Below are positions 43,670-52,199 of a stretch of DNA of 64,000 bases, in pieces. Every line of letters starts with the position of its first letter. The first letter of the stretch is position 1. This stretch comes from Pseudofrankia coriaricola (GTDB lineage Bacteria > Actinomycetota > Actinomycetes > Frankiales > Frankiaceae), in the NCBI RefSeq assembly GCF_001854805.1, contig NZ_MBLO01000210.1, forward strand, positions 62,001 through 126,000. Reading direction: 5' to 3'. Made by a program: the position numbers and the translations under genes. The notes beneath the pieces are model-generated. The model ran no database searches. It was not told the DNA's origin and saw only the letters and a program-made list of their open reading frames with translations.

Positions 43670-44830
43670 CTATCCCGTTGCGCCCCTGGGCTGCCCGCCC
43701 GTGGCAGGCGAGCGCCGTCCGGGTGCCCCCCCAGCGGAGGTCGCGGCGTCGGATCGCCGCAGGTCCGCCGGCCCGGCTCCGGCCCGGCGCGGCGGGTCCG
43801 CGGGGCGTCGCCCGGCGCCACCATTGTCACCTTCCGTGTCGGAGTGGATGTCGATCCGCCAACTGGTCAGCCGCGCGGCAAGCCGGGCGTTCTGGCCCTC
43901 ACGGCCGATGGCGAGTGAGAGCTGGTAGTCCGGCACGGTCACCCGCGCCGAGCGGCCGGCGAGGTCGGTCACCTCGACGCGCGACACCCGGGCGGGCGAG
44001 AGCGCGCTGCCGACGAACGTGGCCGGGTCGGCGGACCAGTCGACGATGTCGATCTTCTCGCCGTGCAGCTCGGCCATCACGGCGCGCACCCGGCTGCCCA
44101 TCGGTCCGATGCAGGCTCCCTTGGGGTTCACCCCCGCGACCTTCGAGCGAACCGCGATCTTGCTGCGGTGCCCGGCCTCGCGGGCGATCGCCGCGATCTC
44201 CACGGTGCCGTCGGCGACCTCCGGGACCTCCAGCCGGAACAGGCCCTTCACCAGCTCGGGGTGGGTCCGCGAGAGCGTGACGGCCGCGCCGTGCGGCCCC
44301 CGTGCGACGTGCACCACGTAGCACTTGATGCGGTCGCCGTGCTCCAGGCGCTCGCCGGGGACCTGCTCCGCCGGCGGCAGCACACCCTCGACGGTGCCGA
44401 GGTCGACGAGCACCACCCTCGAGCCGGCGCGCTGCTCGTGGTGCTGCACCACACCGGAGACGATCTCGTGCTCGCGGTCGGCGTACTGGCCGTAGGTGAC
44501 CTCCTGCTTGGCCTCCCGCAGGCGCTGCATGATGACCTGCTTGGCGGTCATCTGGGCGATCCTGCCGAAGTCCGCGGGAGTGTCGTCCCACTCCCGGGCC
44601 GTGCCATCCTCCCGGGTCTCCTTCGCCAGCACGGTCACCTCACCGGTCTGGCGGTCGACCACCACCCGGGCGTCGGCGGCCGGGGCCTCATCGGCCGAAC
44701 CGGCGGCGTGCGCGCCGTGGGTGTGCTGGTAGGCCTTGAGCAACGCGGTCTCGATCGCCTCGACCAGGGTCTCGAAGGAGAGGTCGTACTCCCGTTCGAT
44801 CCCGCGCAGCTCGGCGACGCTGATTTTCAC
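43670..44830 (-). CDS. nusA: Transcription termination/antitermination factor NusA
   Basis: A 386-aa RNA-polymerase-associated factor. Order: N-terminal domain (ELRGIEREYDLSFETLVEAI), S1 (EIVSGVVQHHEQRAGSRVVL), then KH1 and KH2 with IAVRSKVAGVNPKGACIGPM and DYQLSLAIGREGQNARLAARL. There is no C-terminal acidic repeat, as usual in actinobacteria; instead there is a 45-residue Gly/Pro/Arg tail. Start GTG overlaps the rimP stop (GTGA). The insert HGAHAAGSADEAPAADA in the N-terminal domain is Ala-rich. It regulates pausing and antitermination and may act on its own rimP-nusA-infB operon. Confidence 0.95.
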   Translation of the reverse strand: MKISVAELRGIEREYDLSFETLVEAIETALLKAYQHTHGAHAAGSADEAPAADARVVVDRQTGEVTVLAKETREDGTAREWDDTPADFGRIAQMTAKQVIMQRLREAKQEVTYGQYADREHEIVSGVVQHHEQRAGSRVVLVDLGTVEGVLPPAEQVPGERLEHGDRIKCYVVHVARGPHGAAVTLSRTHPELVKGLFRLEVPEVADGTVEIAAIAREAGHRSKIAVRSKVAGVNPKGACIGPMGSRVRAVMAELHGEKIDIVDWSADPATFVGSALSPARVSRVEVTDLAGRSARVTVPDYQLSLAIGREGQNARLAARLTSWRIDIHSDTEGDNGGAGRRPADPPRRAGAGPADLRRSDAATSAGGAPGRRSPATGGQPRGATG

Positions 44831-45906
44831 CGGTCTGTCTCCTCACCTGGGCTTGGGCCGCTGTCCTCATGACCTCCGCCGGCTCGCCCCCGCCGAGCCC
44901 CTCCCAGGTCGTTGCCGGTGGCTGGGCCGCCCGCGGGCGCGTCCTGTCCGAGCCCTCTCGGGCCGTCGTCCCAGCCGCCGTCGTCATTCCCGTCGTCCTC
45001 GTCGAGATCCTCGTCCTCGTCATCCCAGACGTCGTCGGCGCCGGCCAGGTCCTCGTCCTCGCCTGGCCCCTCGTCCTCGCCCACCTCGTCGTCACCGCCG
45101 AGCTCGTCGTCACGGTCGTCGACGTCCCCACTCGCCCCGGCCTCCGGGCGCCCCTCTCCCGTCCCGGACCGACCTGCGTCGGCGGAGGCGGCACGGGGGA
45201 CGTCGGCGTGGCCGAACTCGATCTGCACGACCGCGCGGGCCACGTCGGCGAAGCGCAACCGCTCGAGCTGAGTCCGCACGGGACGCCCGCGCCGCGCGGC
45301 GCCGGCGGCCACGGCGAGGTCCACACCGTCGTCGTCGGCGCCGAGCACCCGGCCCACCACCACGGTGCCGTCCGCGCGGCTGGCCTCGACCAGGCGGCCA
45401 CGCGCCCGCAGCCAGTGCCGCGGCTGGGTGAGCGGCCGGTCGACGCCAGGCGAGGTCACCTCCAGCACGTACGCGCCGACGAGGCCCGCCTCGTCGGCCA
45501 CGCGGTCGAGCAGGTCGGAGATCAGCCGGCTGGCATCCGCGACCGCGTCCAGGTCGACGCCGCCGTCACGATCGACCGCGACCCGCAGCACACTGCGCGA
45601 GCCCGCGCGCGACAGGTTCAGGTCCTCCAGGTCGAAACCGGCCTCGGCAAGCGCGGGGGTGAGCCGTTCGCTGACCGCGGCCCGCAGCGCCGCCGTGCTC
45701 GGGGTTCCTGCCGGATCGGCGGCAGGGTTCCTGCCGGATCCGCGAAGCGGATCTGGGAGGTCGGCGATCTGGGAGGTCCGGTCCGCGGCCGCCGCGGGCT
45801 GGCCGGAACCCTGCTGCCCAGCCCCGGCGTCGGTGTACGCGGCCTTCCCAGGCCGCGCCGAGCCGCTCGGCGGCCGGCGGCCAGTACGGCCCGCGTCCCG
45901 TGCCAC
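44827..45906 (-). CDS. rimP: Ribosome maturation factor RimP with long extensions
   Basis: About 359 aa, twice the usual 150-200. The RimP core spans about 62-215: LRAAVSERLTPALAEAGFDL, LRVAVDRDGGVDLDAVADAS and VLEVTSPGVDRPLTQPRHW. The N-terminal 60 residues are low complexity, and about 26 of them (SQIADLPDPLRGSG region) are encoded by a family A repeat. The C-terminal 135 residues are strongly acidic (DDEDEDLDEDDGNDDGGWDD) with no known domain. Start GTG 45906 has AAGGA 9 nt upstream. RimP binds free 30S subunits during maturation. It heads rimP-nusA-ylxR-infB and is divergent from the DUF4439 pair; that 312-nt gap shows no further gene. Confidence 0.9.
   Translation of the reverse strand: MARDAGRTGRRPPSGSARPGKAAYTDAGAGQQGSGQPAAAADRTSQIADLPDPLRGSGRNPAADPAGTPSTAALRAAVSERLTPALAEAGFDLEDLNLSRAGSRSVLRVAVDRDGGVDLDAVADASRLISDLLDRVADEAGLVGAYVLEVTSPGVDRPLTQPRHWLRARGRLVEASRADGTVVVGRVLGADDDGVDLAVAAGAARRGRPVRTQLERLRFADVARAVVQIEFGHADVPRAASADAGRSGTGEGRPEAGASGDVDDRDDELGGDDEVGEDEGPGEDEDLAGADDVWDDEDEDLDEDDGNDDGGWDDGPRGLGQDAPAGGPATGNDLGGARRGRAGGGHEDSGPSPGEETDR
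45701..45781 (-). repeat. Family A repeat copy 3, inside rimP
   Basis: On the minus strand: two GACCTCCCAGATC modules, a GATCCGC-TTC-GCGGATC palindrome, then two GATCCGGCAGGAACC modules. It is open and in frame through rimP codons about 42-69, in the disordered N-terminal part, and does not disturb the RimP core. Confidence 0.75.
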
Positions 45907-46218
45907 GTCACCCAGTCCTTTCCGCGAATTCCACCTGCCGACCAGATATCGACCAGCACCCACCACTGGCATGCCCCGCGCGCGGGCAACGCCACACGGT
46001 TCCCGCCCGAACAGCCCACCCCACCATGCCCGCTGCGTCATGCGAGCAGGGATGATGGTCAAGACGGCTATCGGCGAGGCTTCAGGCATCTTCCGAGATC
46101 CATAGCCTACGTCCGTCGCGGTGGGGCTCCAATCGCGGCCTGACCGTGGTCGGCGCTTTGCGGCGCAGGGACGTATCCACCCTCCGGCCGGCAAGCGCCC
46201 CGGCGGTGCACGGGGGCC

Positions 46219-46899
46219 ATGCTCATGGCACCGACGTGTGATTGGCTGCGAGGCGTGGCTGGGGGCGGCATGGGTGGGGTCGGCGTGCGCGGCGCGCCGT
46301 CCAGGCGGGCCGTGCTCGCGCTGCCGGCGGCGGGGGTGGCCGCGGCGGGGCTGGTGACGGCCGCCGGCTGCAGCGAGTCACGGCCGGCAGGCACCCCCGC
46401 GCCACCGCCGGTCGACCTCGCGGCCGCGCAGGCCGCCGCCCGCGCCGAGCGGGACCTCCTGGTCGACTATGACGCCGCGATCGCTCGCCACCCCGCGCTC
46501 GCCGCGCTGCTGGGTGGCCTGCGGGCGCACCACGCGCAGCACCTGGCCGCCCTCGCGACGCAGGTGCCGGCCCTGGCGACCGCGACCCCGGACGGCACGG
46601 TGACCTCGGGCGGCAGTCCGTCCGCCTCGGCCCCGGCCACCCCGTCGGGCGCCGCGACGGCCCCCGCCGCGGGCACCTCGCTGCCCGGGAGCGCCGGCCC
46701 ACAGCCCGGCGCGGACGACTCGCCGGCGGCGAGGGCCAGCGCGCTGGCCGAGCTCGCCACCTCCGAACGCGCGGCGGCCGACGAACATCGCGCGGGCTGC
46801 CTCGCCGCGACGGGTGGGCTCGCCCCGCTGCTGGCGAGCCTGCGCGCGGCGGAGTCCTGCCATGCCGACCTGCTCTCCCTGGCCGGCTCCGCTGGGTGA
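46219..46899 (+). CDS. Putative Tat-exported lipoprotein, ferritin-like
   Basis: A 226-aa protein. The N-terminus SRRAVLALPAAGVAAAG followed by LVTAAGC is a twin-arginine signal with a lipobox, so a membrane-anchored lipoprotein is likely (Cys near 51). The mature part has Ala-rich helices (ERDLLVDYDAAIARHPALA, RAHHAQHLAALA, LATSERAAADEHRAGC) split by a Ser/Pro/Gly linker. These resemble ferritin-like DUF4439 helices. Start ATG 46219 or ATG 46270 are both preceded by G-runs. It lies 81 nt upstream of a DUF4439 gene and divergent from rimP, an arrangement also found in mycobacteria (Rv2843-Rv2844 beside rimP). Metal binding is not shown by clear residues. Confidence 0.75.
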   Translation: MLMAPTCDWLRGVAGGGMGGVGVRGAPSRRAVLALPAAGVAAAGLVTAAGCSESRPAGTPAPPPVDLAAAQAAARAERDLLVDYDAAIARHPALAALLGGLRAHHAQHLAALATQVPALATATPDGTVTSGGSPSASAPATPSGAATAPAAGTSLPGSAGPQPGADDSPAARASALAELATSERAAADEHRAGCLAATGGLAPLLASLRAAESCHADLLSLAGSAG

Positions 46900-46980
46900 G
46901 CAAGACTCATCGATCTACCCCAGACCCGCACCGATCCGGCCGACTCTGGCCCCAGCCGACGAGGAAGACAGACAGGCACG

Positions 46981-47496
46981 ATGGTGGCGACCAGCCGGCC
47001 GGCGACCGCGCCCAGCGCCAAGGGCTCGCCCATCGCGGCGCTGGATGCGCGCGCCGTCACCGCGCTGTCGGCGCTGGTGGCGGTCGAGCACGCGGCGGTG
47101 TACGGAGCGGCCTCCGCCGGCGGGGCGCTCGCGCCGCTGGGCGCGAGCGCGCGTGACGCCCGCGGCCTCGCCACCGCCGCCTTCACGGCGCACCGGCAGC
47201 TGCGCGACGCGCTGACCGCGCTGCTCCTGGACGCGGGCGCGAAGCCGCCGGCGGCGCAGCCCGCGTACACGCTGCCGGTGAGCCCGGCCAGTGTGGGGGC
47301 CGCGCTCACGCTGCTCGCCGAGCTGGACGACCGGACCGCGGCGAGCTCCTACGACGCCGTCGGCCTGGTCACCGGCAAGGCCCGCGAGCTCATCGTCGAC
47401 GCACTCGCGCAGGCGGCCCTACGTGCCCAGCGCGCCCGGCTCACCGCCGACGTGAGCCCCGGGACGGCGGTCAAGGCGCTCCCCGGCCGCCTCTGA
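46981..47496 (+). CDS. DUF4439 ferritin-like domain protein
   Basis: A 171-aa helical protein without a signal peptide. The DUF4439 core ALSALVAVEHAAVYGAASAG is followed by AFTAHRQLRDALTALLLDAG and TLLAELDDRTAASSYDAVG, an up-down helical bundle with acidic and His positions reminiscent of ferritin-like proteins (E32, H33 and later H, D, D). Function is unknown. Start ATG 46981 lies about 7 nt after an ACAGGCACG purine tract. It pairs with the upstream lipoprotein and converges on the Rrf2 gene 33 nt away. Confidence 0.82.
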   Translation: MVATSRPATAPSAKGSPIAALDARAVTALSALVAVEHAAVYGAASAGGALAPLGASARDARGLATAAFTAHRQLRDALTALLLDAGAKPPAAQPAYTLPVSPASVGAALTLLAELDDRTAASSYDAVGLVTGKARELIVDALAQAALRAQRARLTADVSPGTAVKALPGRL

Positions 47497-47529
47497 CCCA
47501 CGGCTCCTGACCCGCGGCTCCCTGTTCCG

Positions 47530-47985
47530 TCAGCGCCTGGCCCAGGCGCCGGGCGCCCTGCCGCGCTCGCGGACGATCTCCGGAAGGTCACCGCTCGCGA
47601 TGTCGGCGAGGGTCACGGCCTCAAGCACCTGACGCAGGCTCACCCGGACGGCGATCCAGACGTCCTGCAGGTTCTTGGCCGCGCCGTCGTACGTGACCTC
47701 CTCCGGCCGGCGCCCACGCACGCCGGCCAGCGGCCCGTCGGTGACCCTGATCACGGTCGCCACGTCGATCTCGTGAGCCGGCCTGGCGAGCTGGTAACCG
47801 CCGTCGGCTCCGCGCCTGCTGGTCACCAGGCCGCTGCGTCGCAGGTCGGTCAGGATGTTCTCGAGGAACCGCAGCGGCAGGTCCTGCGCCGAGGCAAGCG
47901 TCTCGCCCTTGACGAGGCCGCCGTCGCTGGCGGCCAGCGTCAGCAGTGCGCGCAGGGCGTAGTCGGCGCGCGCGGAGATCTGCAT
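47530..47985 (-). CDS. Rrf2-family transcriptional regulator
   Basis: A 151-aa winged-helix regulator. MQISARADYALRALLTLA opens it, with LENILTDLRRSGLVTSRRG and GADGGYQLARPAHEI typical of Rrf2, and a C-terminal amphipathic dimerisation helix. It has no cysteine at all, so it cannot bind an Fe-S cluster as IscR or NsrR do; the cysteine-less group includes CymR-like regulators of sulfur metabolism. It lies next to the sulfate ABC operon, on the same strand, which makes a CymR-like role attractive. A weak AAGATGGTGGT site precedes the ATG. Effector and operator cannot be read from the sequence. Confidence 0.85.
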   Translation of the reverse strand: MQISARADYALRALLTLAASDGGLVKGETLASAQDLPLRFLENILTDLRRSGLVTSRRGADGGYQLARPAHEIDVATVIRVTDGPLAGVRGRRPEEVTYDGAAKNLQDVWIAVRVSLRQVLEAVTLADIASGDLPEIVRERGRAPGAWARR

Positions 47986-48227
47986 ACCACCATCTTGCCG
48001 GGTAGCCGGCGATCACGCCCATGGCGGGTGTCCCCAGCAGGTTCGGTGCTGGACCTGCCTCGCGGACGCGGGCCCGGTGCCTGATCCGCCGGCACCCGTC
48101 GGCCCCGCGTCAAAGGCCGCCCGCATCCAGCGCCAGGAGGAGCCCTGACGGATGGACGGCGGCGTCCGCACAGCCGCCGGCCACGGCACCCAGCTACCGG
48201 CCACACCGCCGCCGGCGGTCGGTTCCC

Positions 48228-49163
48228 TCAGCGGGTGGCGCGGATCCACACGTGTTGGCCGATCGCGAGGCGGAGGTCCTCGGCCTGCCCGCGGGTGAGC
48301 TGCGCCCAGGGCTGCTCGGCCCCGGCGTCCAACGTGAGCCGGACCTCGAAACCGATGCGCTGCAGGCCGGTGACCTCGGCGGGTGTGGTGTCGGGGGCCT
48401 CGGAGGTCAGGATCTCCAGGTCGTGCGGGCGGACCAGCCGGCCGGCGAGGCGGGTGACGGGGCCGAGGAAGCCCATCACGAAGTCGTTCGCGGGCTTGTC
48501 GTAGACGTCGGCGGGGGTGCCGACCTGCTCGATGCGGCCCTGGTTGATGACGACGAGCTCGTCGGCGACCTCGAGTGCCTCCTCCTGGTCGTGGGTGACG
48601 AAGATCGTGGTGACGTGCACCTCGTCGTGCAGGCGGCGCAGCCAGTCGCGCAACTCCTTGCGGACCTGGGCGTCCAGGGCGCCGAACGGCTCGTCGAGCA
48701 GGAGCACGGTCGGCTCGACCGCGAGGGCGCGGGCCAGTGCCATGCGCTGGCGCTGCCCGCCGGAGAGCTGCTCGGGCAGCCGGTCCGCGAACTGCTCGAG
48801 GTGGACCAGGGCCAGCAGTTCCTGCACCCGCGCGCGTATTTCGGCCTTGGGACGCTTGCGGATCTCCAGGCCGAAGGCGACGTTGCGGTAGACCGTCAGG
48901 TGCTTGAAGGCCGCGTAGTGCTGGAACACGAAGCCCACGTTGCGGCGCTGCGGCGGGACCCGGGTGGCGTCCTTCCCGTTGATCCGCACCGTGCCCGAGT
49001 CCGGCTGCTCCAGGCCGCCGATGATGCGCAGCAGCGTGGACTTGCCGCCACCGCTCGGCCCCAGCAGCGCGGTCAGGCGACCGTCGGCCACGGTCAGGTC
49101 GACGTCGTCGAGCGCGACGAAGCTGCCGAACCGCTTGCCGACCGAGCTGACCTCGATGCTCAC
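48228..49163 (-). CDS. cysA: Sulfate/thiosulfate ABC transporter ATP-binding protein
   Basis: A 311-aa ATPase. Walker [10 protein letters not shown] at about 36-44, the Q-loop [19 protein letters not shown], signature [16 protein letters not shown], Walker [15 protein letters not shown] and H-loop [11 protein letters not shown]. Residues beyond 235 form the C-terminal regulatory beta domain of the CysA/MalK type ([10 protein letters not shown]), which fits the sulfate subfamily. GTG start overlaps the cysW stop by 4 nt. It energises import of sulfate or thiosulfate through CysT/CysW. Confidence 0.94.
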   Translation of the reverse strand: MSIEVSSVGKRFGSFVALDDVDLTVADGRLTALLGPSGGGKSTLLRIIGGLEQPDSGTVRINGKDATRVPPQRRNVGFVFQHYAAFKHLTVYRNVAFGLEIRKRPKAEIRARVQELLALVHLEQFADRLPEQLSGGQRQRMALARALAVEPTVLLLDEPFGALDAQVRKELRDWLRRLHDEVHVTTIFVTHDQEEALEVADELVVINQGRIEQVGTPADVYDKPANDFVMGFLGPVTRLAGRLVRPHDLEILTSEAPDTTPAEVTGLQRIGFEVRLTLDAGAEQPWAQLTRGQAEDLRLAIGQHVWIRATR

Positions 49164-50098
49164 CTGAGCCCACCTTTTTCCTGTGCGACGTCGTTCGACG
49201 CGACGTTGTTCAGCGCGAGGGCGGCCGGCGCGGGGTCGGCCGATAGGGCGAGGTCGTCCGGCACCACGGCCGGCGGCTCGCTGTGCTTCGACTCGCTCTC
49301 GCGCCGGCGGAGGAACACGAGCACGATGACGAGCACGGTGACGACGATGAGCAGGAACGCCAGCTGGAAGGCCCCTGGTTCGAGCTGCTGGACCCGCTCG
49401 CCGACCAGCAGCGGCACGGTCTGGGTCTGGTTCTCGCCGCTGACGTTGCCGGACACCACGAGCACGGCGCCGTACTCACCGATCGAGCGGGCCAGGCTCA
49501 GCACGATCCCGTACAGCAGCGCGGGCCGGATGACCGGCAGCGTGATCCGCAGGAAGCGCTGCCAGGCGTTGGCGCCCAGCACCCGGGCGGCCTGCTCCTG
49601 TTCGATCCCCTCCTCCGCGAGGACGGGGACCACCTCACGCAGGACCAGCGGGAACGAGACGAAGGTCGTCGCGAGGATCATGCCGGGCAGCGAAAAGATG
49701 ATCTCGATCCCGGCGCTGTGCAGGGTGCCGCCGAACCAGCCGTCGACCGGGCCGTAGACCAGCACCAGCGCGAGGCCCACCACGATCGGCGAGACCGAGA
49801 GCGGCAGGTCGGCAAGCGCGCTGAGCAGCCGGCGCCCTGGGAAGCGGTAGCGGGTGATCAGCAGCCCGAGGCCCACTCCGAACACGGCGTTGAGCGCGAC
49901 CGAGGCCAGCGCGATCTCCGCGGTCAGCCGGAACGCGGTCACCGCCTGCTGGGAGCTGATGGCCGACCAGAAGGCCGACGGCCCGGGGCTCACCGTCTTC
50001 CAGGTAACGACCACCAGCGGGACCAGCACCAGGACCGCGACGTAGAGCAACGCGATGGTGCGCTGGACCAGCCTGGTGGCGGAACGGCGGTTACCCAC
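49160..50098 (-). CDS. cysW: Sulfate ABC transporter permease
   Basis: A 312-aa permease with about six membrane helices (15-32, 60-82, 98-118, 138-158, 205-222, 245-268). The EAA loop is present as [22 protein letters not shown] 45-residue cytoplasmic tail beyond the last helix is unusual ([16 protein letters not shown]) and ends at the CysA start. It overlaps cysT by 8 nt, so the two permeases are probably made together. The shape fits the CysW half of a sulfate transporter. Confidence 0.92.
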   Translation of the reverse strand: MGNRRSATRLVQRTIALLYVAVLVLVPLVVVTWKTVSPGPSAFWSAISSQQAVTAFRLTAEIALASVALNAVFGVGLGLLITRYRFPGRRLLSALADLPLSVSPIVVGLALVLVYGPVDGWFGGTLHSAGIEIIFSLPGMILATTFVSFPLVLREVVPVLAEEGIEQEQAARVLGANAWQRFLRITLPVIRPALLYGIVLSLARSIGEYGAVLVVSGNVSGENQTQTVPLLVGERVQQLEPGAFQLAFLLIVVTVLVIVLVFLRRRESESKHSEPPAVVPDDLALSADPAPAALALNNVASNDVAQEKGGLR

Positions 50099-50948
50099 GG
50101 CGGGCCGCCGCGCGCTGCAGCAGGTCCAGGCCGACGATCACGAGCAGGCTGACCGCCAGCAGGACGGTCGCGGTCGCCGCGGCCGCGGGGAAGTCGAAGT
50201 TCTCGATCTTCTGGTAGGCGTACATCGAGGACACCTTGGTACGGCTGAGCCCGCCTGAGATCAGCAGCACCGAGCCGTACTCGCCCATCGCCCGGGCGAA
50301 CGCCAGCGTCGCCCCCGACGCGATCGCCGGCAGCAGCAGCGGCAGCACCACTCGCCGGAAGATCGTGAACGGCGACGCGCCGAGGCAGGCGGCGGCCTGT
50401 TCGACCTCGGTGTCCAGCGCCATGAGGACCGGCTGGACCGACCGCACCGCGAACGGGAGCGTCACGAAGAGCAGCCCGAGCACGATCGCCCGCTGAGTGC
50501 CGAGCAGATGGATCCCGACCGGGCTGTCGGTGCCGTACACGGCGAGCAGCACCAGCCCCGCGACGATGGTCGGCAGCGCGAACGGGATGTCGATGATCAG
50601 GTCGACGAGCCGCCTGCCGGGGAACGGGTCGCGCACCAGCACCCACGCCAGCAACGTCCCCATCACCGCGTTGATCGCGGCCACCAGCAGCGAGCTGACC
50701 ACGGTAAGGCGCAGCGCTCTCACGGCACTGGGGTCGGTGATGTTGTCCCAGAAGCCATTCCACCCGCCAGTGAACCCCCGGGCGACGACCGCCGCCAAGG
50801 GGATCAGCACCAGCAGGCTCAGCCACAGGACCGCCATGCCGAGCCCAAGCCCCGACCCGACCCCGAGCCGCGCGGCGCCGGAGGCGTCCCGCGCGGCCCG
50901 GGTGCGAGCCGGTGAAGCCGCCGTCGCCGGCTCCACCACCGTGCTCAT
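50091..50948 (-). CDS. cysT: Sulfate ABC transporter permease
   Basis: A 285-aa permease, partner of CysW, with six predicted helices (about 32-52, 75-95, 113-135, 148-168, 205-222, 258-278). Its EAA loop reads EQAAACLGASPFTIFRRVVLP, and SPVGIHLLGTQRAIVLGLLFV lies between helices 3 and 4. The ATG overlaps the sbp stop (ATGA). Gene order sbp-cysT-cysW-cysA is standard for actinobacterial sulfate uptake. Confidence 0.92.
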   Translation of the reverse strand: MSTVVEPATAASPARTRAARDASGAARLGVGSGLGLGMAVLWLSLLVLIPLAAVVARGFTGGWNGFWDNITDPSAVRALRLTVVSSLLVAAINAVMGTLLAWVLVRDPFPGRRLVDLIIDIPFALPTIVAGLVLLAVYGTDSPVGIHLLGTQRAIVLGLLFVTLPFAVRSVQPVLMALDTEVEQAAACLGASPFTIFRRVVLPLLLPAIASGATLAFARAMGEYGSVLLISGGLSRTKVSSMYAYQKIENFDFPAAAATATVLLAVSLLVIVGLDLLQRAAARRG

Positions 50949-52000
50949 CCGGTAGCGTTCTCGATCTTCGTGACGACGCCGTTGTCGGCGTCGAAGAACT
51001 CCTTGTTGACCTTGCTCCAGCCACCCAGGTCCGTGATGGCGGTCAGCTTCTCCACCGTCGGGAACGGCTTGGAGGGGTCGTTCGCGCCCTCGACGGTGCC
51101 GACGGTCGCGTTCTTGTCGGTCGGACGGAAGCCATGGCTGGCGAAGATCGCCTGACCCTCGTCACTCTTGGCGTACTCCAGGAACGCCTTGGCCGCCGGC
51201 GAGGCGGACACGGTCACCGCGGCCGGGTTCTCGATCAGGAACGTCTCCTTGGGGATGACGTAGTCGATGTCGACGCCCTTCTGCCGGGCCCCGATCGCCT
51301 CGTTCTCGTAGGAGATCAGCACGTCACCGGTGCCCTGGGTGAACGTGGTGGTCGCGTCCGCGCCGCTCGCGGGCTTGCTCACGACGTTCTTGAAGAAGGA
51401 GGTGAGGTACTCCTGGGCCTGCGCGTCCGTGCCGCCCTCGGCGAGGGTGTGGGTGTAGGCCGCCAGGATGTTCCACTTCGCCGAGCCGGACGAGGCCGGA
51501 TCCGGCGTGACGATCTTCACGTCCGGCTTGATCAGGTCATCCCAGCCGGTGATGTGCAGCGGGTTCCCCTTGCGCACCGCGATCACCACGACCGAGTTCG
51601 AGATCTGGCCCTTCGTACTGTCCGCGTTCCAGTTCTCGGCTACGAACTTCGGCACCAGGCGAGTCATGTCCGGATCAAGCGAAAAGGTCACAAAGTCGGC
51701 CTTCTGCCCACTGGCCACCGACTTGCTGACGGTACCGCTCGCCCCGAAGGTCTCCGAGAACTTCACGCCCTTGCCGGCGTCGGTCTTGACGAACGCGTCC
51801 TGCAGCGCCTCGTAGGCAGGCTTGGGCACCGAGTACCCGACGATCGCGATCGACTGGCCCGCGTTCGGACCGGCGCCGGCGCTCGCCCCGGAGTCGTCGC
51901 TTCCCCCGGAGTCACCGCCGCAGGCGGTCACCGCCAGCGCGAGCGCCGCGCCAGCAGCGATCAGGGGCGCACCATGGCGCCACAGCCTCCTCGGCTTCAT
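50945..52000 (-). CDS. sbp: Sulfate-binding lipoprotein
   Basis: About 351 aa. The signal peptide ends ALALAVTACGGDSGG with a lipobox (Cys27), followed by a Ser/Gly linker and the Sbp fold: YSVPKPAYEALQDAF, GASGTVSKSVASGQKADFV, NSVVVIAVRKGNPLHITGW and DPASSGSAKWNILAAYTHT. It captures sulfate (or thiosulfate) for CysTWA. I chose the ATG at 52000, with GGGGAGG 9 nt upstream. Two palindromes at 52041-52118 may be operators. Confidence 0.95.
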   Translation of the reverse strand: MKPRRLWRHGAPLIAAGAALALAVTACGGDSGGSDDSGASAGAGPNAGQSIAIVGYSVPKPAYEALQDAFVKTDAGKGVKFSETFGASGTVSKSVASGQKADFVTFSLDPDMTRLVPKFVAENWNADSTKGQISNSVVVIAVRKGNPLHITGWDDLIKPDVKIVTPDPASSGSAKWNILAAYTHTLAEGGTDAQAQEYLTSFFKNVVSKPASGADATTTFTQGTGDVLISYENEAIGARQKGVDIDYVIPKETFLIENPAAVTVSASPAAKAFLEYAKSDEGQAIFASHGFRPTDKNATVGTVEGANDPSKPFPTVEKLTAITDLGGWSKVNKEFFDADNGVVTKIENATG

Positions 52001-52040
52001 GCCTGTTCCTCCCCGGACTTGCACACCACAACGGACCCGT

Positions 52041-52118
52041 AAGTCGATCGGACTTGTCGGGAACGCCAGCATGCCAGATGGGACGGACCATGACCAACAG
52101 CTTGTTGCATCCGCAACA
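52041..52118 (-). promoter_or_regulatory. Palindromes upstream of the sulfate operon
   Basis: AAGTC-GATCG-GACTT (52041-52055) and TGTTGC-ATCC-GCAACA (52103-52118) lie 41 and 103 nt upstream of sbp in an otherwise AT-richer stretch, including AAATTTTCC near 52131. They are good candidates for the sulfur-responsive operator. The nearby Rrf2 gene is an obvious candidate ligand, unproven. Confidence 0.5.
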
Positions 52119-52199
52119 CAGACCAGTAACAAATTTTCCGTTTTCCCGATGGGCTTTATCGAGAATACAGGTCAGCAGACGCCCGCCGGAGGCGAAGAT

